From contig NZ_CP109467.1 in assembly GCF_036227325.1 (NCBI RefSeq), forward strand, positions 5,332,001 to 5,396,000: a stretch of 64,000 nucleotides of DNA, read 5' to 3'. This stretch comes from Streptomyces sp. NBC_01465 (GTDB lineage: Bacteria > Actinomycetota > Actinomycetes > Streptomycetales > Streptomycetaceae). The translations under genes and the position numbers were made by a program. Under the pieces are notes generated by a model. The model was not told the origin of the DNA. It searched no databases and saw only the letters and a program-made list of their open reading frames with translations. Positions 32,269 to 41,394 of the stretch are shown here, piece by piece (position 1 is the first letter of the stretch; every line of letters begins with the position of its first letter).

Positions 32269-33867
32269 GTGACGATCCGAATCCTCCCGGCGGTCGGCGA
32301 CCTGGACGCCGCCCGCTCCATGACGACGCTCCTCAGCCAGCTCCCGGACGCGGAACCGTACGCACCGGTGGTCGACTCCACGTCCCTCCTGGACATGCTG
32401 GCGCGCCTCGCGTCGGAGTCGATCGACGAACTCCCCGAGGTGGTCCTGGTCCACGAACGGATTGGCCCGGCCCCGGCGTTGGAGCTGATCCGCGAGGTGG
32501 CTCTGCGCTTCCCGGCGTGCGGGGTCGTCCTGATCACGTCGGACGCGGGCCCCATGCTCTACACGGCGGCGATGGACTCGGGCGCGCGCGGCCTGGTCGG
32601 ACTCCCGCTCGGGTACGAGGAGTTGTCGGCCCGCGTCCAGAACGCGGCTTCCTGGGCAACGGGCGTACGCCGCCACCTGGGCGGCTCGGCGGAGGTGATG
32701 GGCGGCGGCCCGGGCGGCACGGTGGTGACGGTGTCCGGCGCGAAGGGCGGGGTCGGAGCGACGCTCACGGCGGTCCAACTGGCCCTGGCGGCAGCGGCGT
32801 CGGGCCGGACAGTGGCGCTGGTGGACCTGGACCTGCAGTCGGGCGACGTGGCGTCGTACCTGGACGTCCAGTTCCGCCGCTCGATCGTGGACCTGGCGGG
32901 CATCGCGGACATTTCCCCGAGGGTCCTCCAGGACGCGGTGTACGCCCACTCCACGGGCATCGGCCTGCTGCTCGCGCCGGGCGACGGGGAGCGGGGCGAG
33001 GAGGTCACGGACCGGGTGGCACGGCAGGTGGTGTCGTCGCTCCGTAACCGCTACGAGGTGGTGGTCGTCGACTGCGGTACGCAGATGAACGGCGCCAACG
33101 CGGCAGCGATCGAGATGGCGGACCGGGCGCTGCTCCTGGTGACCCCGGACGTGGTGGCGGTGCGGGCGGCGAAGCGGATGGTCCGGATGTGGGACCGCCT
33201 GCAGATCCGCAAGGCGGAGGAGACCACGACACTGGTCAACCGCGCCTCCCGCCAGACGGAGATCCAGCCGCCGCTGGTGGAGAGGATCACGGGCACAAAG
33301 GTGGCGAGGACCTCAATCCCTGCCGCCTTCAAGGAACTTCAGTCGGCGGTGGACGCGGGCCGCATGCAGGACCTGGACGCGCGCTCGACGGTGAAACAGG
33401 CGCTGTGGGCACTGGCGGGTGAACTGGAACTGACGAGATCGACGGCGGTGGCTCCCGCGAAGGGGACGGGCCTGGCGCTGCGGAGGAGGGGCGGGGACCG
33501 GGGCGCGGCGATGATCGAGTTCGCGGGGATGGCGCCGCTGATCATCTTCGTACTGGTGGCGATGTGGCAGTGCGTGCTGTGGGGATACACGTTCTCGCTG
33601 GCGGGCAACGCGGCGGACGAGGCGTCGCGGGCGGCGACGGCGGCGGCGACGTCGGGGGAGAGCACGGAGGCGGCCTGCCAACAGGCGGCGGTCAAACGCC
33701 TGCCGGCGAGCTGGCGGGGCGCGGCGACGGCGACGTGCACGCTGGACGGCACGGTGTGGCGGGCCAAGGTTCACCTGGAGACGCCGATCCTGTTCCCGGG
33801 GGCGGGCAACTTCCCGTGGAAGGTGGACGGGGACGCGGCCGCGGCGGCGGAGGGGGGTGCGGAGTGA
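32269..33867 (+). CDS. CpaE/TadZ-like ATPase fused to a TadE-like pseudopilin domain
   Basis: 532 residues in three parts. Residues 1-135: receiver-like domain. About 145-390: MinD/ParA-type ATPase with deviant Walker A AKGGVGATLT (the signature first Lys kept, the second Lys replaced by Ala) and VDLDLQSGDV. About 405-532: a TadE domain, RGAAMIEFAGMAPLIIFVLVAMWQ, with one transmembrane helix and a periplasm-type tail. CpaE normally positions the pilus machine at the pole in the cytoplasm, while TadE is a separate minor pilin. There is no stop or start between the two parts. The stop overlaps the next TadE gene (GTGA). Confidence 0.88.
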   Translation: MTIRILPAVGDLDAARSMTTLLSQLPDAEPYAPVVDSTSLLDMLARLASESIDELPEVVLVHERIGPAPALELIREVALRFPACGVVLITSDAGPMLYTAAMDSGARGLVGLPLGYEELSARVQNAASWATGVRRHLGGSAEVMGGGPGGTVVTVSGAKGGVGATLTAVQLALAAAASGRTVALVDLDLQSGDVASYLDVQFRRSIVDLAGIADISPRVLQDAVYAHSTGIGLLLAPGDGERGEEVTDRVARQVVSSLRNRYEVVVVDCGTQMNGANAAAIEMADRALLLVTPDVVAVRAAKRMVRMWDRLQIRKAEETTTLVNRASRQTEIQPPLVERITGTKVARTSIPAAFKELQSAVDAGRMQDLDARSTVKQALWALAGELELTRSTAVAPAKGTGLALRRRGGDRGAAMIEFAGMAPLIIFVLVAMWQCVLWGYTFSLAGNAADEASRAATAAATSGESTEAACQQAAVKRLPASWRGAATATCTLDGTVWRAKVHLETPILFPGAGNFPWKVDGDAAAAAEGGAE

Positions 33868-34322
33868 CGCGGACCAGGGTCAGGTCCGGCCCCCGCCCGG
33901 TAGGCGACCTTCGGCCGCCTGTCCTCAATCGCCGGACGGGCTGGAGGTCCGACACAGGTACCTCCATCCTCGAATTCACCGGCTTCCTCCCGATCCTCCT
34001 CTTCGTAGCGATGGCAGCCATCCAGCTCGGCCTCATCGGCTACGCAGCCAACCAGGCCGGCACCGCAGCCCGCACAGCCGCCCGCAGCGAATCCCTCACC
34101 CCCGGCTCGGGCGGAACCGCAGGCAAGTCGGCGGTCAGCGGCTGGCTCAGCGACGACACCATCGTCAAGATCAACGACGCCGGCGACACCGTGAAAGCGA
34201 CGGCCACCGTCACAGTCCCCTCCGTACTCCCCGGAGTGAACCCCTTCGGCCCGATCACCCGCACCGTGACGATGCCCAAGGACGACGACCAGGACGGCGG
34301 AGTCGGAGGAGGAACCCCATGA
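33864..34322 (+). CDS. TadE-like minor pilin with REP-derived N-terminus
   Basis: 152 residues. The conserved part TGTSILEFTGFLPILLFVAMAAIQL is a TadE transmembrane domain with the Glu near the cleavage site. The first about 30 residues (RPPVLNRRTGWRS) are encoded by a Streptomyces REP sequence (33921-33943), lying between the GTG and the domain. The gene may thus have lost its original N-terminus, or may start within. It overlaps cpaF by four bases (ATGA). Confidence 0.8.
   Translation: MTRTRVRSGPRPVGDLRPPVLNRRTGWRSDTGTSILEFTGFLPILLFVAMAAIQLGLIGYAANQAGTAARTAARSESLTPGSGGTAGKSAVSGWLSDDTIVKINDAGDTVKATATVTVPSVLPGVNPFGPITRTVTMPKDDDQDGGVGGGTP
33921..33943 (+). repeat. REP sequence copy within the TadE coding region
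   Basis: Identical over 23 bp to the reverse complement of 23351-23373. The upstream bases (CGGCCGCCT) also match the usual left flank of this repeat. Confidence 0.85.
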
Positions 34323-35662
34323 GCCTGCGTTCCCGTATGGTCACCACCCCCGAGGAGCACGCCCAGACGGCCCGCGAGGACGGCCCCCTGGTAGCCACCT
34401 ACCGCGCGAAACTCCTCGAAGAGATCGACCTCGCGGAGATGTCCTCCCTCGCCGCAGCCGAACGCCGCGCCCGCCTGGAACGCGTACTGGGCCACATCAT
34501 CAGCCGCGAGGGCCCGGTCCTCTCCACCTCGGAACGCGCCCAACTGATACGCCGAGTAGTGGACGAAGCCCTCGGCCTAGGAGTCCTCGAACCCCTCCTC
34601 GAAGACGCCTCGATCACCGAAATCATGGTGAACGGCCCAGACGCGATCTTCGTAGAACGAGCAGGCCGAGTAGAACAACTCCCCCTCCGATTCGCCTCCA
34701 CAGAACAACTCATGCAGACGATCGAACGCATCGTCTCCACGGTCAACCGCCGCGTAGACGAGTCGAACCCCATGGTCGACGCCCGCCTCCCCTCCGGCGA
34801 GCGCGTCAACGTGATCATCCCGCCGCTCTCCCTCACGGGCCCCACCCTCACGATCCGCCGCTTCCCCCGCGCGTACCGCCTCACCGAACTGATCAACCTC
34901 GGCACCCTGGACGAACAACTACTCCTCCTCCTCTCCGCGTTCGTAAGAGCCCGCTTCAACGTGATCGTCAGCGGCGGAACAGGCAGTGGCAAAACAACCC
35001 TCCTCAACGCGCTCTCGGGCCTGATCCCCGACCAGGAACGCATCATCACGGTCGAGGACGCAGCCGAGCTCCAGCTGCAACAAGCGCACGTGATCCGCCT
35101 GGAGACCCGCCCGGCAAACGTAGAAGGAAAGGGCCAGATCACCATCCGCGACCTGGTCCGCAACTCGCTCCGTATGCGCCCGGACCGGATCATCGTCGGT
35201 GAGGTCCGAGGCGGCGAGACGCTCGACATGCTCCAGGCGATGTCGACGGGCCACGACGGTTCGCTCGCGACGGTCCACTCCAACAGCGCCGAGGACGCGC
35301 TGATGCGGCTCCAGACGCTGGGCTCGATGTCGGAGGTGGAGATCCCCTTCGAGGCACTGCGCGACCAGATCAACAGCGCGGTGGACGTACTGGTCCAGCT
35401 GACGCGCCACGCGGACGGCTCGCGCAAGATCAGCGAGCTGGCGATCCTCACGTCGCACGGCCGCGAGCAGTTCCAGATCGCGACGGTCTCCCGCTTCAGG
35501 GCGCGCCCGATGTCGGCGGACAGGGTGGTGCACGGCGAGTTCGAGCACCTTCCGCTCCCACGCAGGGTCGCGGAACGCCTGTACCTGGCGAACGAGCCGA
35601 TCCCCCCGGCGTTCGGAGTGGCGGACGAACTGACACCCCTCCAACTCCGGGAGGCGCGATGA
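34319..35662 (+). CDS. cpaF: CpaF/TadA pilus secretion ATPase
   Basis: 447 residues, type II/IV secretion ATPase. It has an N-terminal helical domain, Walker A GGTGSGKTT, Asp box VEDAAELQL, Walker B RIIVGEVRGGE and His box STGHDGSLATVHSN. It powers extension, and probably retraction, of Flp pili as a hexamer on the cytoplasmic face. Overlap with the preceding TadE gene indicates coupled translation. Confidence 0.96.
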   Translation: MSLRSRMVTTPEEHAQTAREDGPLVATYRAKLLEEIDLAEMSSLAAAERRARLERVLGHIISREGPVLSTSERAQLIRRVVDEALGLGVLEPLLEDASITEIMVNGPDAIFVERAGRVEQLPLRFASTEQLMQTIERIVSTVNRRVDESNPMVDARLPSGERVNVIIPPLSLTGPTLTIRRFPRAYRLTELINLGTLDEQLLLLLSAFVRARFNVIVSGGTGSGKTTLLNALSGLIPDQERIITVEDAAELQLQQAHVIRLETRPANVEGKGQITIRDLVRNSLRMRPDRIIVGEVRGGETLDMLQAMSTGHDGSLATVHSNSAEDALMRLQTLGSMSEVEIPFEALRDQINSAVDVLVQLTRHADGSRKISELAILTSHGREQFQIATVSRFRARPMSADRVVHGEFEHLPLPRRVAERLYLANEPIPPAFGVADELTPLQLREAR

Positions 35663-35711
35663 CCCCCGGCCCACGCACGCCCACCCACGACCACCCCCGG
35701 GAGGAGACCCC

Positions 35712-36653
35712 GTGACGACCCCAGCCCTGATCGCCATCGCCGCCACCCTGGCCTGCGCAGCCCTGGCCATCGCAGGCCTCCTCACGTACACGCGAGGCAA
35801 GTCCCAGCACGCCGAGCTGGAGAAACGCCTCGCGATCACCACCGGCCACACCCCACCCGGCACCCGCACGCGCCACTTCACCACCGTCGACACCCGCCTC
35901 CGCCGCACCGCCCTCGGCAAGCGCATCCAGCAGCGCATCAACGCGACCGGCCTGGACCTCACCCCCGGTGAGTTCTTCGTCTACGCACTGCTCGCCACCG
36001 GAGTCCTCTGGGCCGTGGCCGCCGCCTTCCTGGCCCCCTTCTTCGGCCCGGTGGCAGCGCTCATCGCCCTCTGGGCGGCCAACACCTTCCTCAACTGGCA
36101 GCGCCAGAAGCGCATCGAGGCCTTCATCAACCAGCTCCCCGAGCTGGCCCGCATCCTCGCCAACGCGACCGCCGCCGGCCTCGCACTCCGTACGGCCCTC
36201 TCCATGGCGGCGGACGAACTGGAAGCCCCCGCAGGCGAAGAGCTCGCCACGGTCGCCAACCAACTCGCCCTAGGCCGCTCCATCGACGAGGCCCTCACCG
36301 AACTCGCCGACCGCCTCCCCTCCCGCGAGCTGGTCGTCCTCGTCACGACCCTCGTCCTCTCCAACCGCGCGGGCGGCACGGTCGTCGCCTCCCTCCGCAA
36401 CCTCACGACCACCCTGGAGGAGCGCAAGGAAACCCGCCGCGAGGTGATCACGATGCTCTCCGAGGTGAACGCCACCGCGTACACGCTGCCGCTGCTCGGC
36501 CTCGGCGCGATGGTGATGCTGAACTCGATGGCACCAGGCAGCCTCGCGCGCATGACGGGCTCAACGATCGGTCAGATAGCGGTAGTTGTGTCGATAGCGC
36601 TCTACGTGGTCGGCTTCATAGCGATGCGCCGCCTCGGCAAGATCGAGGTCTGA
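35712..36653 (+). CDS. tadB: TadB inner-membrane platform protein
   Basis: 313 residues, GTG 35712 with GGGAGGAG upstream. An N-terminal helix, then two helices near residues 85-125, the T2SSF domain (LARILANATAAGLALRTAL ... GRSIDEALTELADR) and two C-terminal helices. Forms the membrane base with TadC. Confidence 0.92.
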   Translation: MTTPALIAIAATLACAALAIAGLLTYTRGKSQHAELEKRLAITTGHTPPGTRTRHFTTVDTRLRRTALGKRIQQRINATGLDLTPGEFFVYALLATGVLWAVAAAFLAPFFGPVAALIALWAANTFLNWQRQKRIEAFINQLPELARILANATAAGLALRTALSMAADELEAPAGEELATVANQLALGRSIDEALTELADRLPSRELVVLVTTLVLSNRAGGTVVASLRNLTTTLEERKETRREVITMLSEVNATAYTLPLLGLGAMVMLNSMAPGSLARMTGSTIGQIAVVVSIALYVVGFIAMRRLGKIEV

Positions 36654-36658
36654 GAGCG

Positions 36659-37549
36659 ATGACAGGACTCCTCCTAGCAGCGCTCTTCGGCCTCTCCCTG
36701 GTCGGCATCTTCCTCGGCATCCGCATGTACCGCGCCGAAGCCAAGATCCCCGAGGACCTCGCGATCGCGCTCGAAGTCGGCTCCACCCGTGTGAAGGGCC
36801 TGGAGGCAGCGATCGACCGCGCGGGCATGCGCTTCGCCCCGTCGGTCCTCAAAACCATGGGCCCGAAACAGGTCGAGAAGAAGCGCCGCCGCATCGACAT
36901 GGCGGGCAACCCCGGCGGCCTCACCATCGACCGTTACGCGGCCCGGCGCGCCGTCTTCGGCATCTTCGGCGGCCTCGCGGGCTTCGCGCTCCTCACCAAC
37001 GGCATGATGATCTTCGCGCTCGTAGCCCTGGCCTACGGAGCCTTCGCGGCGGACGCCACCATCTGGCAGGCGATCCGCAACCGCAAGCAGACGATCGAGC
37101 GCACGCTCCCGGACTTCCTCGACGTCCTCGCCGTCGTCGTCTCCGCGGGCCTCAACTTCCGCCAGGCGCTGGAACGGGTGTCGGAGAAGTACGCGGGCCC
37201 CTGGGCCGACGAACTCCGCATCACACTGCGCCAGATGGACATGGGCGTCAGCCGCCGCCAGGCCTTCGACGAACTGCGCCGCCGCAACGAGTCCGAGCAG
37301 GTCTCGCAGTTCGTGACGGCGCTCCAGCAGGGCGAGGAACTGGGCGCGCCGATCGCGGACACCCTGATCCAGATCGCCACGGACATGCGCCGTACGGACG
37401 CCCAGAACTCCCGCCGCAGGGCGGCGAAAGCGATCCCGAAAACCACCATGGTCACGCTGATCTCGATGGTCCCGGCGACTCTGATCCTGATCGTGGCGAA
37501 CATGTTCCTCGGCTCGGACACCGACTTCGGCCAACTCTTCGGCAACTGA
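36659..37549 (+). CDS. tadC: TadC inner-membrane platform protein
   Basis: 296 residues, six bases after tadB. T2SSF domain (LPDFLDVLAVVVSAGLNFRQALERV ... VSQFVTALQQGEELGAPIADTL) with flanking helices. Its stop codon lies in a pentanucleotide repeat that separates it from the histidine kinase gene. Confidence 0.92.
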   Translation: MTGLLLAALFGLSLVGIFLGIRMYRAEAKIPEDLAIALEVGSTRVKGLEAAIDRAGMRFAPSVLKTMGPKQVEKKRRRIDMAGNPGGLTIDRYAARRAVFGIFGGLAGFALLTNGMMIFALVALAYGAFAADATIWQAIRNRKQTIERTLPDFLDVLAVVVSAGLNFRQALERVSEKYAGPWADELRITLRQMDMGVSRRQAFDELRRRNESEQVSQFVTALQQGEELGAPIADTLIQIATDMRRTDAQNSRRRAAKAIPKTTMVTLISMVPATLILIVANMFLGSDTDFGQLFGN

Positions 37550-37568
37550 ACTGAACTGAACTGAACTG
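37544..37568 (+). repeat. (AACTG)x5 microsatellite
   Basis: Five perfect tandem copies of AACTG starting inside the last codons of tadC and running to 19 bases before the kinase start. Such tracts are rare in high-G+C DNA and slip easily, so spacing to the kinase ribosome site (GGGGAGGGGAGGG) may vary among strains. Confidence 0.9.
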
Positions 37569-37587
37569 AGGGGAGGGGAGGGCAGCG

Positions 37588-38943
37588 ATGGACCGTAGGA
37601 GTGTTGTGCCCACCACTCTGCTCCAGGGCGGCCCGGCCCACGCGGACCCGCCCCCCGCGTCCGCGTTCGAGGACGACGCCCCCGCGCCCAGCCTCCCGAT
37701 CCAGATCAACGCCCTGCAGGCACTCTGCCGCCAGGTCTTCGGCTTCAGGCTGGCCCTGATCGTGATCGGCACCCCCCTGGCCCTGGACAGAGCGGGCGGC
37801 CGCGTAGGCCCCTGGCTGGTAGGCGCAGCCATCGTCTTCAGCCTGGTCGGCTCGTACGCGATGCTCAGGGACTGGGAGATCTTCGGCCCGCTCCTGATCA
37901 AGTACCGCTCCCTGATGGCCCTGGACTTCATCTTCGGCTCGGTCCTCCTGCTCACCGCGTCCCCGGACTCCACCCTCGGTTACGCCACCGTCTGCACCCC
38001 TCTCCTCGCCGGCCTGCTCTACGGCTGGCGCGGCGCCGGCATCTTCACGCTGATCCAGATCCTCCTGCTGGCCGCCGCGTTCTCCGCCTGGCGCGAGAGC
38101 ATGGAGGGCCCCGCCTCGACGCTGCTCCTCACGGGCTTCTGCATCGCGGCGGGCATCATCGGGGTCACCCTCCGCAACCTGATGTTCCGCTTCGGTACGG
38201 CAACGCAGGCCCTCTCCGAAGCGACGGCCCGCCTGGCGGTGAACGACGCCGTGGAAGAGGAACGCGCCCGCCTGGCCCGCGAGATGCACGACTCGGTGGC
38301 CAAGACGCTCCACGGCCTGGCCCTGTCGGCGGAGAGCCTCGCCCAGTCCGCCGACCGCATGGACCCGCTCACGGTGAAACACCAGGCCGGCATGGTCGCC
38401 CGCTCGGCGCGCCGCGCGGCGGCGGAGTCCCGCGAGATCCTCTCGGACCTCCGCCGAAAGGCGGACTACGACACAGGCGGAGTGGAAGTAGCAGCAGAAC
38501 TCTCCTCCCGGGTAAGGGACTTCGCGACACGCACACAGATCCCCACGGACTTCATCCCGGTCGGCGACGCCCCGGCCCCCGCCCTCCCGCACGCGGTGGC
38601 CCGCCAGCTCCTCACGATCGCGACGGAGGCCCTGGAGAACGCCCACCGCCACGCCCGCGCGACCCGGATCACGGTGGAGATCGGCATCATCGCCACCGAC
38701 CTCCACCTCTCGGTCCTGGACAACGGATCAGGCCTGCCGCGCGGTACCACCCTCGACGACCTCCGCCGCGCGGGCCACTTCGGCCTGGTGGGGATGGTCG
38801 AGCGCGCGGCAGGGATAGGGGCCCGGATCCGTATCGGCAGGGGAAGGAGCGAGGGCGGTACGGAGGTCCGCGTCGACCTCCCAACGGCAGCTCTGGGCCC
38901 ATCAGTTCACTCACCCACGGAAAGGGGAGCGGCCAGTGCCTGA
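37588..38943 (+). CDS. Sensor histidine kinase (HisKA_3/NarL type) of the tad locus
   Basis: 451 residues. Five to six transmembrane helices (about residues 50-195) with little external loop, then phospho-acceptor His in ARLAREMHDSVAKTLHG and HATPase_c motifs EALENAHRHA, LDNGSGLPR and GHFGLVGMVERA. It pairs with the LuxR-type regulator whose GTG overlaps its end. Position between tadC and the pilin gene suggests dedicated control of pilus genes. Confidence 0.9.
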   Translation: MDRRSVVPTTLLQGGPAHADPPPASAFEDDAPAPSLPIQINALQALCRQVFGFRLALIVIGTPLALDRAGGRVGPWLVGAAIVFSLVGSYAMLRDWEIFGPLLIKYRSLMALDFIFGSVLLLTASPDSTLGYATVCTPLLAGLLYGWRGAGIFTLIQILLLAAAFSAWRESMEGPASTLLLTGFCIAAGIIGVTLRNLMFRFGTATQALSEATARLAVNDAVEEERARLAREMHDSVAKTLHGLALSAESLAQSADRMDPLTVKHQAGMVARSARRAAAESREILSDLRRKADYDTGGVEVAAELSSRVRDFATRTQIPTDFIPVGDAPAPALPHAVARQLLTIATEALENAHRHARATRITVEIGIIATDLHLSVLDNGSGLPRGTTLDDLRRAGHFGLVGMVERAAGIGARIRIGRGRSEGGTEVRVDLPTAALGPSVHSPTERGAASA

Positions 38944-39817
38944 CGAGAGCTCCTACCACGTGTCCCAGCACACCCACTCCCACACCTTCGAACCCCGCTC
39001 CGAACACACCCCACTGGGAGCCCCGGCTCCACCGCCCTCCCCGTCGGCGCTGCGGATCGTGATCGCCGACGACAACCCGGTCGTACGGGCAGGCCTGACC
39101 GCCCTCCTGGACGCCCGAGACGACATCCAGGTGGTGGCAGAGGCGTCGGACGGCCGCCAGGCGCTGACGCAGACGGAGCAACACCGGCCGGACGTCGTGC
39201 TGTTGGACGTACGGATGCCGGGGGTGGACGGCATCTCGGCGCTTCCGTACCTGGTGCGGATCGCACCGGTGATGATGCTGACGTACAGCAGGGAGAGCGA
39301 GATCGTGCAGGAGGCGCTGCGGCTGGGCGCGGGGGGCTACTTGGTGCACGGCGAGTTCACGGCGGACGAACTGGTGGGCGCGGTACGGGACATCAAGGCG
39401 GGCCGGGCCCACTTCTCGGCGTCGGCACAGGACGCGCTGCTGGCGCACGTACGGGGGACGACGGGGGAGGTGGGGCTGCCGGAGGGGCTGGGGGCGGTGT
39501 ACGCGGCGGCGACTCCATACAAGGGAACCAGCAGAACCCCCGAAACGTCTTCGCAAATGCAACCAGTTGTGGGACAGTCTCGGCAGAGGCTTCCACAACA
39601 TGTGCACAACAGGCGTGACTTCGGGCTGAGTTCGAGGGAGGTGGAGGTGATGAACCTGATCGCGTCGGGCATGAACAACCAGCAGATCGCCGCCACCTGC
39701 TTCATCAGCGAGAAGACGGTCAAGAACCACATCAACCGCATCTTCGCGAAACTGCACGCGGTGAGCCGGAGCGAGGCCATAGCGGTGTGGCTGGGGACGG
39801 CGGGCCGTCATGGGTGA
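38936..39817 (+). CDS. LuxR/NarL-type response regulator of the tad locus
   Basis: 293 residues. A His/Ser-rich N-terminal extension of about 35 residues precedes the receiver (VIADDNPVVRAGL; phospho-Asp in VVLLDVRMPG). A 60-residue linker leads to the C-terminal GerE HTH (LSSREVEVMNLIASGMNNQQIAATCFISEKTVKNHI). The receiver lacks a standard Lys switch context (MMLTYSRESEI), with Ser/Thr still in place. Likely targets are the tad promoters. Confidence 0.9.
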   Translation: MPDESSYHVSQHTHSHTFEPRSEHTPLGAPAPPPSPSALRIVIADDNPVVRAGLTALLDARDDIQVVAEASDGRQALTQTEQHRPDVVLLDVRMPGVDGISALPYLVRIAPVMMLTYSRESEIVQEALRLGAGGYLVHGEFTADELVGAVRDIKAGRAHFSASAQDALLAHVRGTTGEVGLPEGLGAVYAAATPYKGTSRTPETSSQMQPVVGQSRQRLPQHVHNRRDFGLSSREVEVMNLIASGMNNQQIAATCFISEKTVKNHINRIFAKLHAVSRSEAIAVWLGTAGRHG

Positions 39818-39939
39818 CGTTGTTCTTTGGGCCCGGAGTTGGGCCCGTGGACCCTCTGCCGGAGGGGCTGCTTCCGCGTACGTTGCGAGGCGTACGGGGG
39901 CGACCGCACAGTCTCAGTCATCCAGAGGGGCACATCACC

Positions 39940-40182
39940 ATGGCGAAGAGGGACATCAGGCTGACGGCGATCACCCGGACGCAGATCGCGGTGCGGGGGT
40001 GGCGCGACACGGTGGTGACGCGGATGCGGGGGCGGGCAGCCGATGGTGGGGCGAGCGTGGTGGAGTACGGCGGGCTGCTGGTGATTGTGGCGCTGATTGT
40101 GGTGGCGGTTCGGGGGTTGGGGTTGCAGGACACAATCTCTTCAGCGATCAGCACTGCGGTCGGGAACATCACTGGCGGATGA
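39940..40182 (+). CDS. Flp/Fap-type pilin
   Basis: 80 residues. The leader ends GG before ASVVEYGGLLVIVALIVVAV, giving the Flp cleavage site G^A with Glu and Tyr at +5/+6 and a 20-residue hydrophobic helix. The mature pilin would be about 45 residues. ATG 39940 follows AGAGGGG. The cognate prepilin peptidase (TadV/CpaA) is not in the window. The stop overlaps the next gene (ATGA). Confidence 0.88.
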   Translation: MAKRDIRLTAITRTQIAVRGWRDTVVTRMRGRAADGGASVVEYGGLLVIVALIVVAVRGLGLQDTISSAISTAVGNITGG

Positions 40183-40784
40183 GAGGCGTCCGTCTGCGGG
40201 ATGACCGAGGGCAGACCATCCCCATCTACGTTGTCGTGGTGGGGAGTCTGCTCTTTCTCGCGTTTGCGTACTTCGCGTTTGCTCAGGCAGCGGTCGCTCG
40301 CAACGGGGCACAGTCGGCTGCAGATGCATCTGCATTGGCGGCAGCTCAGGATGTGCGGGACGAGCTTGCCGACGGATTTCTCAACTCCTTGGACAATCAA
40401 GATGATTGGGTCAAGTGGCTCCTGATGGAGCAACCGGTTCATGGGACGGGAGAGGCCGCGGCCTCCCAACTCGCTGGCGACAACGACGCGACGCTCGATG
40501 GGCTGGCGCCGACCACGGTCGCGGGGTACCCAGCATTCAGGGCCAGCATCACGACGAACTACACCGCGGGTAAGTCGATCCTTCCCGTGACCTCCAAGAG
40601 CCATGCCAAGGCCCATGCCGTCGCGGTCATCGAACCTCGCTGCTCTGTGACACCAGGCAACGATACGGATTTCATCGAATTCACTTGTGGCGACGACCCG
40701 CCCTGGAAGATCGACCCGAAGCACCTCGACGACCTTGCGCTGCCCGAGGCGAAGGACCTGTTCTCGGTACACCTGGCTGAGTGA
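40179..40784 (+). CDS. TadG/TadE-related pilus protein
   Basis: 201 residues. N-terminal RDDRGQTIPIYVVVVGSLLFLAFAYFAF is a TadE/TadG-type signal and transmembrane segment, followed by ARNGAQSAADASALAAA, the usual Ala-rich motif. The remainder is extracytoplasmic with two Cys. Codon choice here shows more T/A in third positions than in the tad core genes. Confidence 0.82.
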   Translation: MRGVRLRDDRGQTIPIYVVVVGSLLFLAFAYFAFAQAAVARNGAQSAADASALAAAQDVRDELADGFLNSLDNQDDWVKWLLMEQPVHGTGEAAASQLAGDNDATLDGLAPTTVAGYPAFRASITTNYTAGKSILPVTSKSHAKAHAVAVIEPRCSVTPGNDTDFIEFTCGDDPPWKIDPKHLDDLALPEAKDLFSVHLAE

Positions 40785-40799
40785 GTGGGAGAGATGAGC

Positions 40800-41390
40800 A
40801 TGCGGCACACCATGAAGGCCCGCAGGGCGTTGACCGCTGTGGCGATCACGAGTGGCTTGGCCCTCTTGGTGGTCGGTTGCGGTGGTGATGGTGGAGACAA
40901 GAAGGGGAAGTCGACCGCATCGACTCCTGTGACGCACAAGACGGAGAGCGGCGACAAGGCTCAGGAGTCCGTGACCCCGCAGCCAGACGAGGTTCTGGCG
41001 CAGGTGAAGGGGGGCGACAGTGTGACGATCACCATCAACTCGGCAGTACGAGACTCCGGCGGCTTCGTCACGATCAGTGGCAAGGTGATGAACGGCGCCA
41101 ACAAGGCTTGGAACCCTGCTTCGTGGTCGGGGGACGAGAAAGAGCTGGTCAACAACTCCGCATCGATGGCCGGTGCTTCCTTGGTCGACATGACAGGTAA
41201 GAAGAAGTACCTCATTCTTCGCGACACTGACGGCCGTTGCCTCTGCACTAAGTTCACAGGCGGCTTCCAGGCAAACTCCGAAAAGCCCTTCTACGCCCAG
41301 TTCCCCGCCCCACCCGCCAGCACAAAGTCCGTCGAGTTCCAGATCGCCGACATGCCCCCCGCCACCATCGACATCACCGACGGCGAGTGA
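40800..41390 (+). CDS. Lipoprotein, unknown function
   Basis: 196 residues from ATG 40800, selected because GGGAGA is seven bases upstream and the lipobox LVVGC then sits at about residue 24. Mature domain is beta-rich (VTITINSAVRDSGGFVTISGKVMNG) like DUF4352-type immunoglobulin-fold proteins. It is probably anchored outside the membrane next to the pilus. In-frame GTG 40785 and ATG 40794 are alternatives. Confidence 0.78.
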   Translation: MRHTMKARRALTAVAITSGLALLVVGCGGDGGDKKGKSTASTPVTHKTESGDKAQESVTPQPDEVLAQVKGGDSVTITINSAVRDSGGFVTISGKVMNGANKAWNPASWSGDEKELVNNSASMAGASLVDMTGKKKYLILRDTDGRCLCTKFTGGFQANSEKPFYAQFPAPPASTKSVEFQIADMPPATIDITDGE

Positions 41391-41394
41391 CCCG

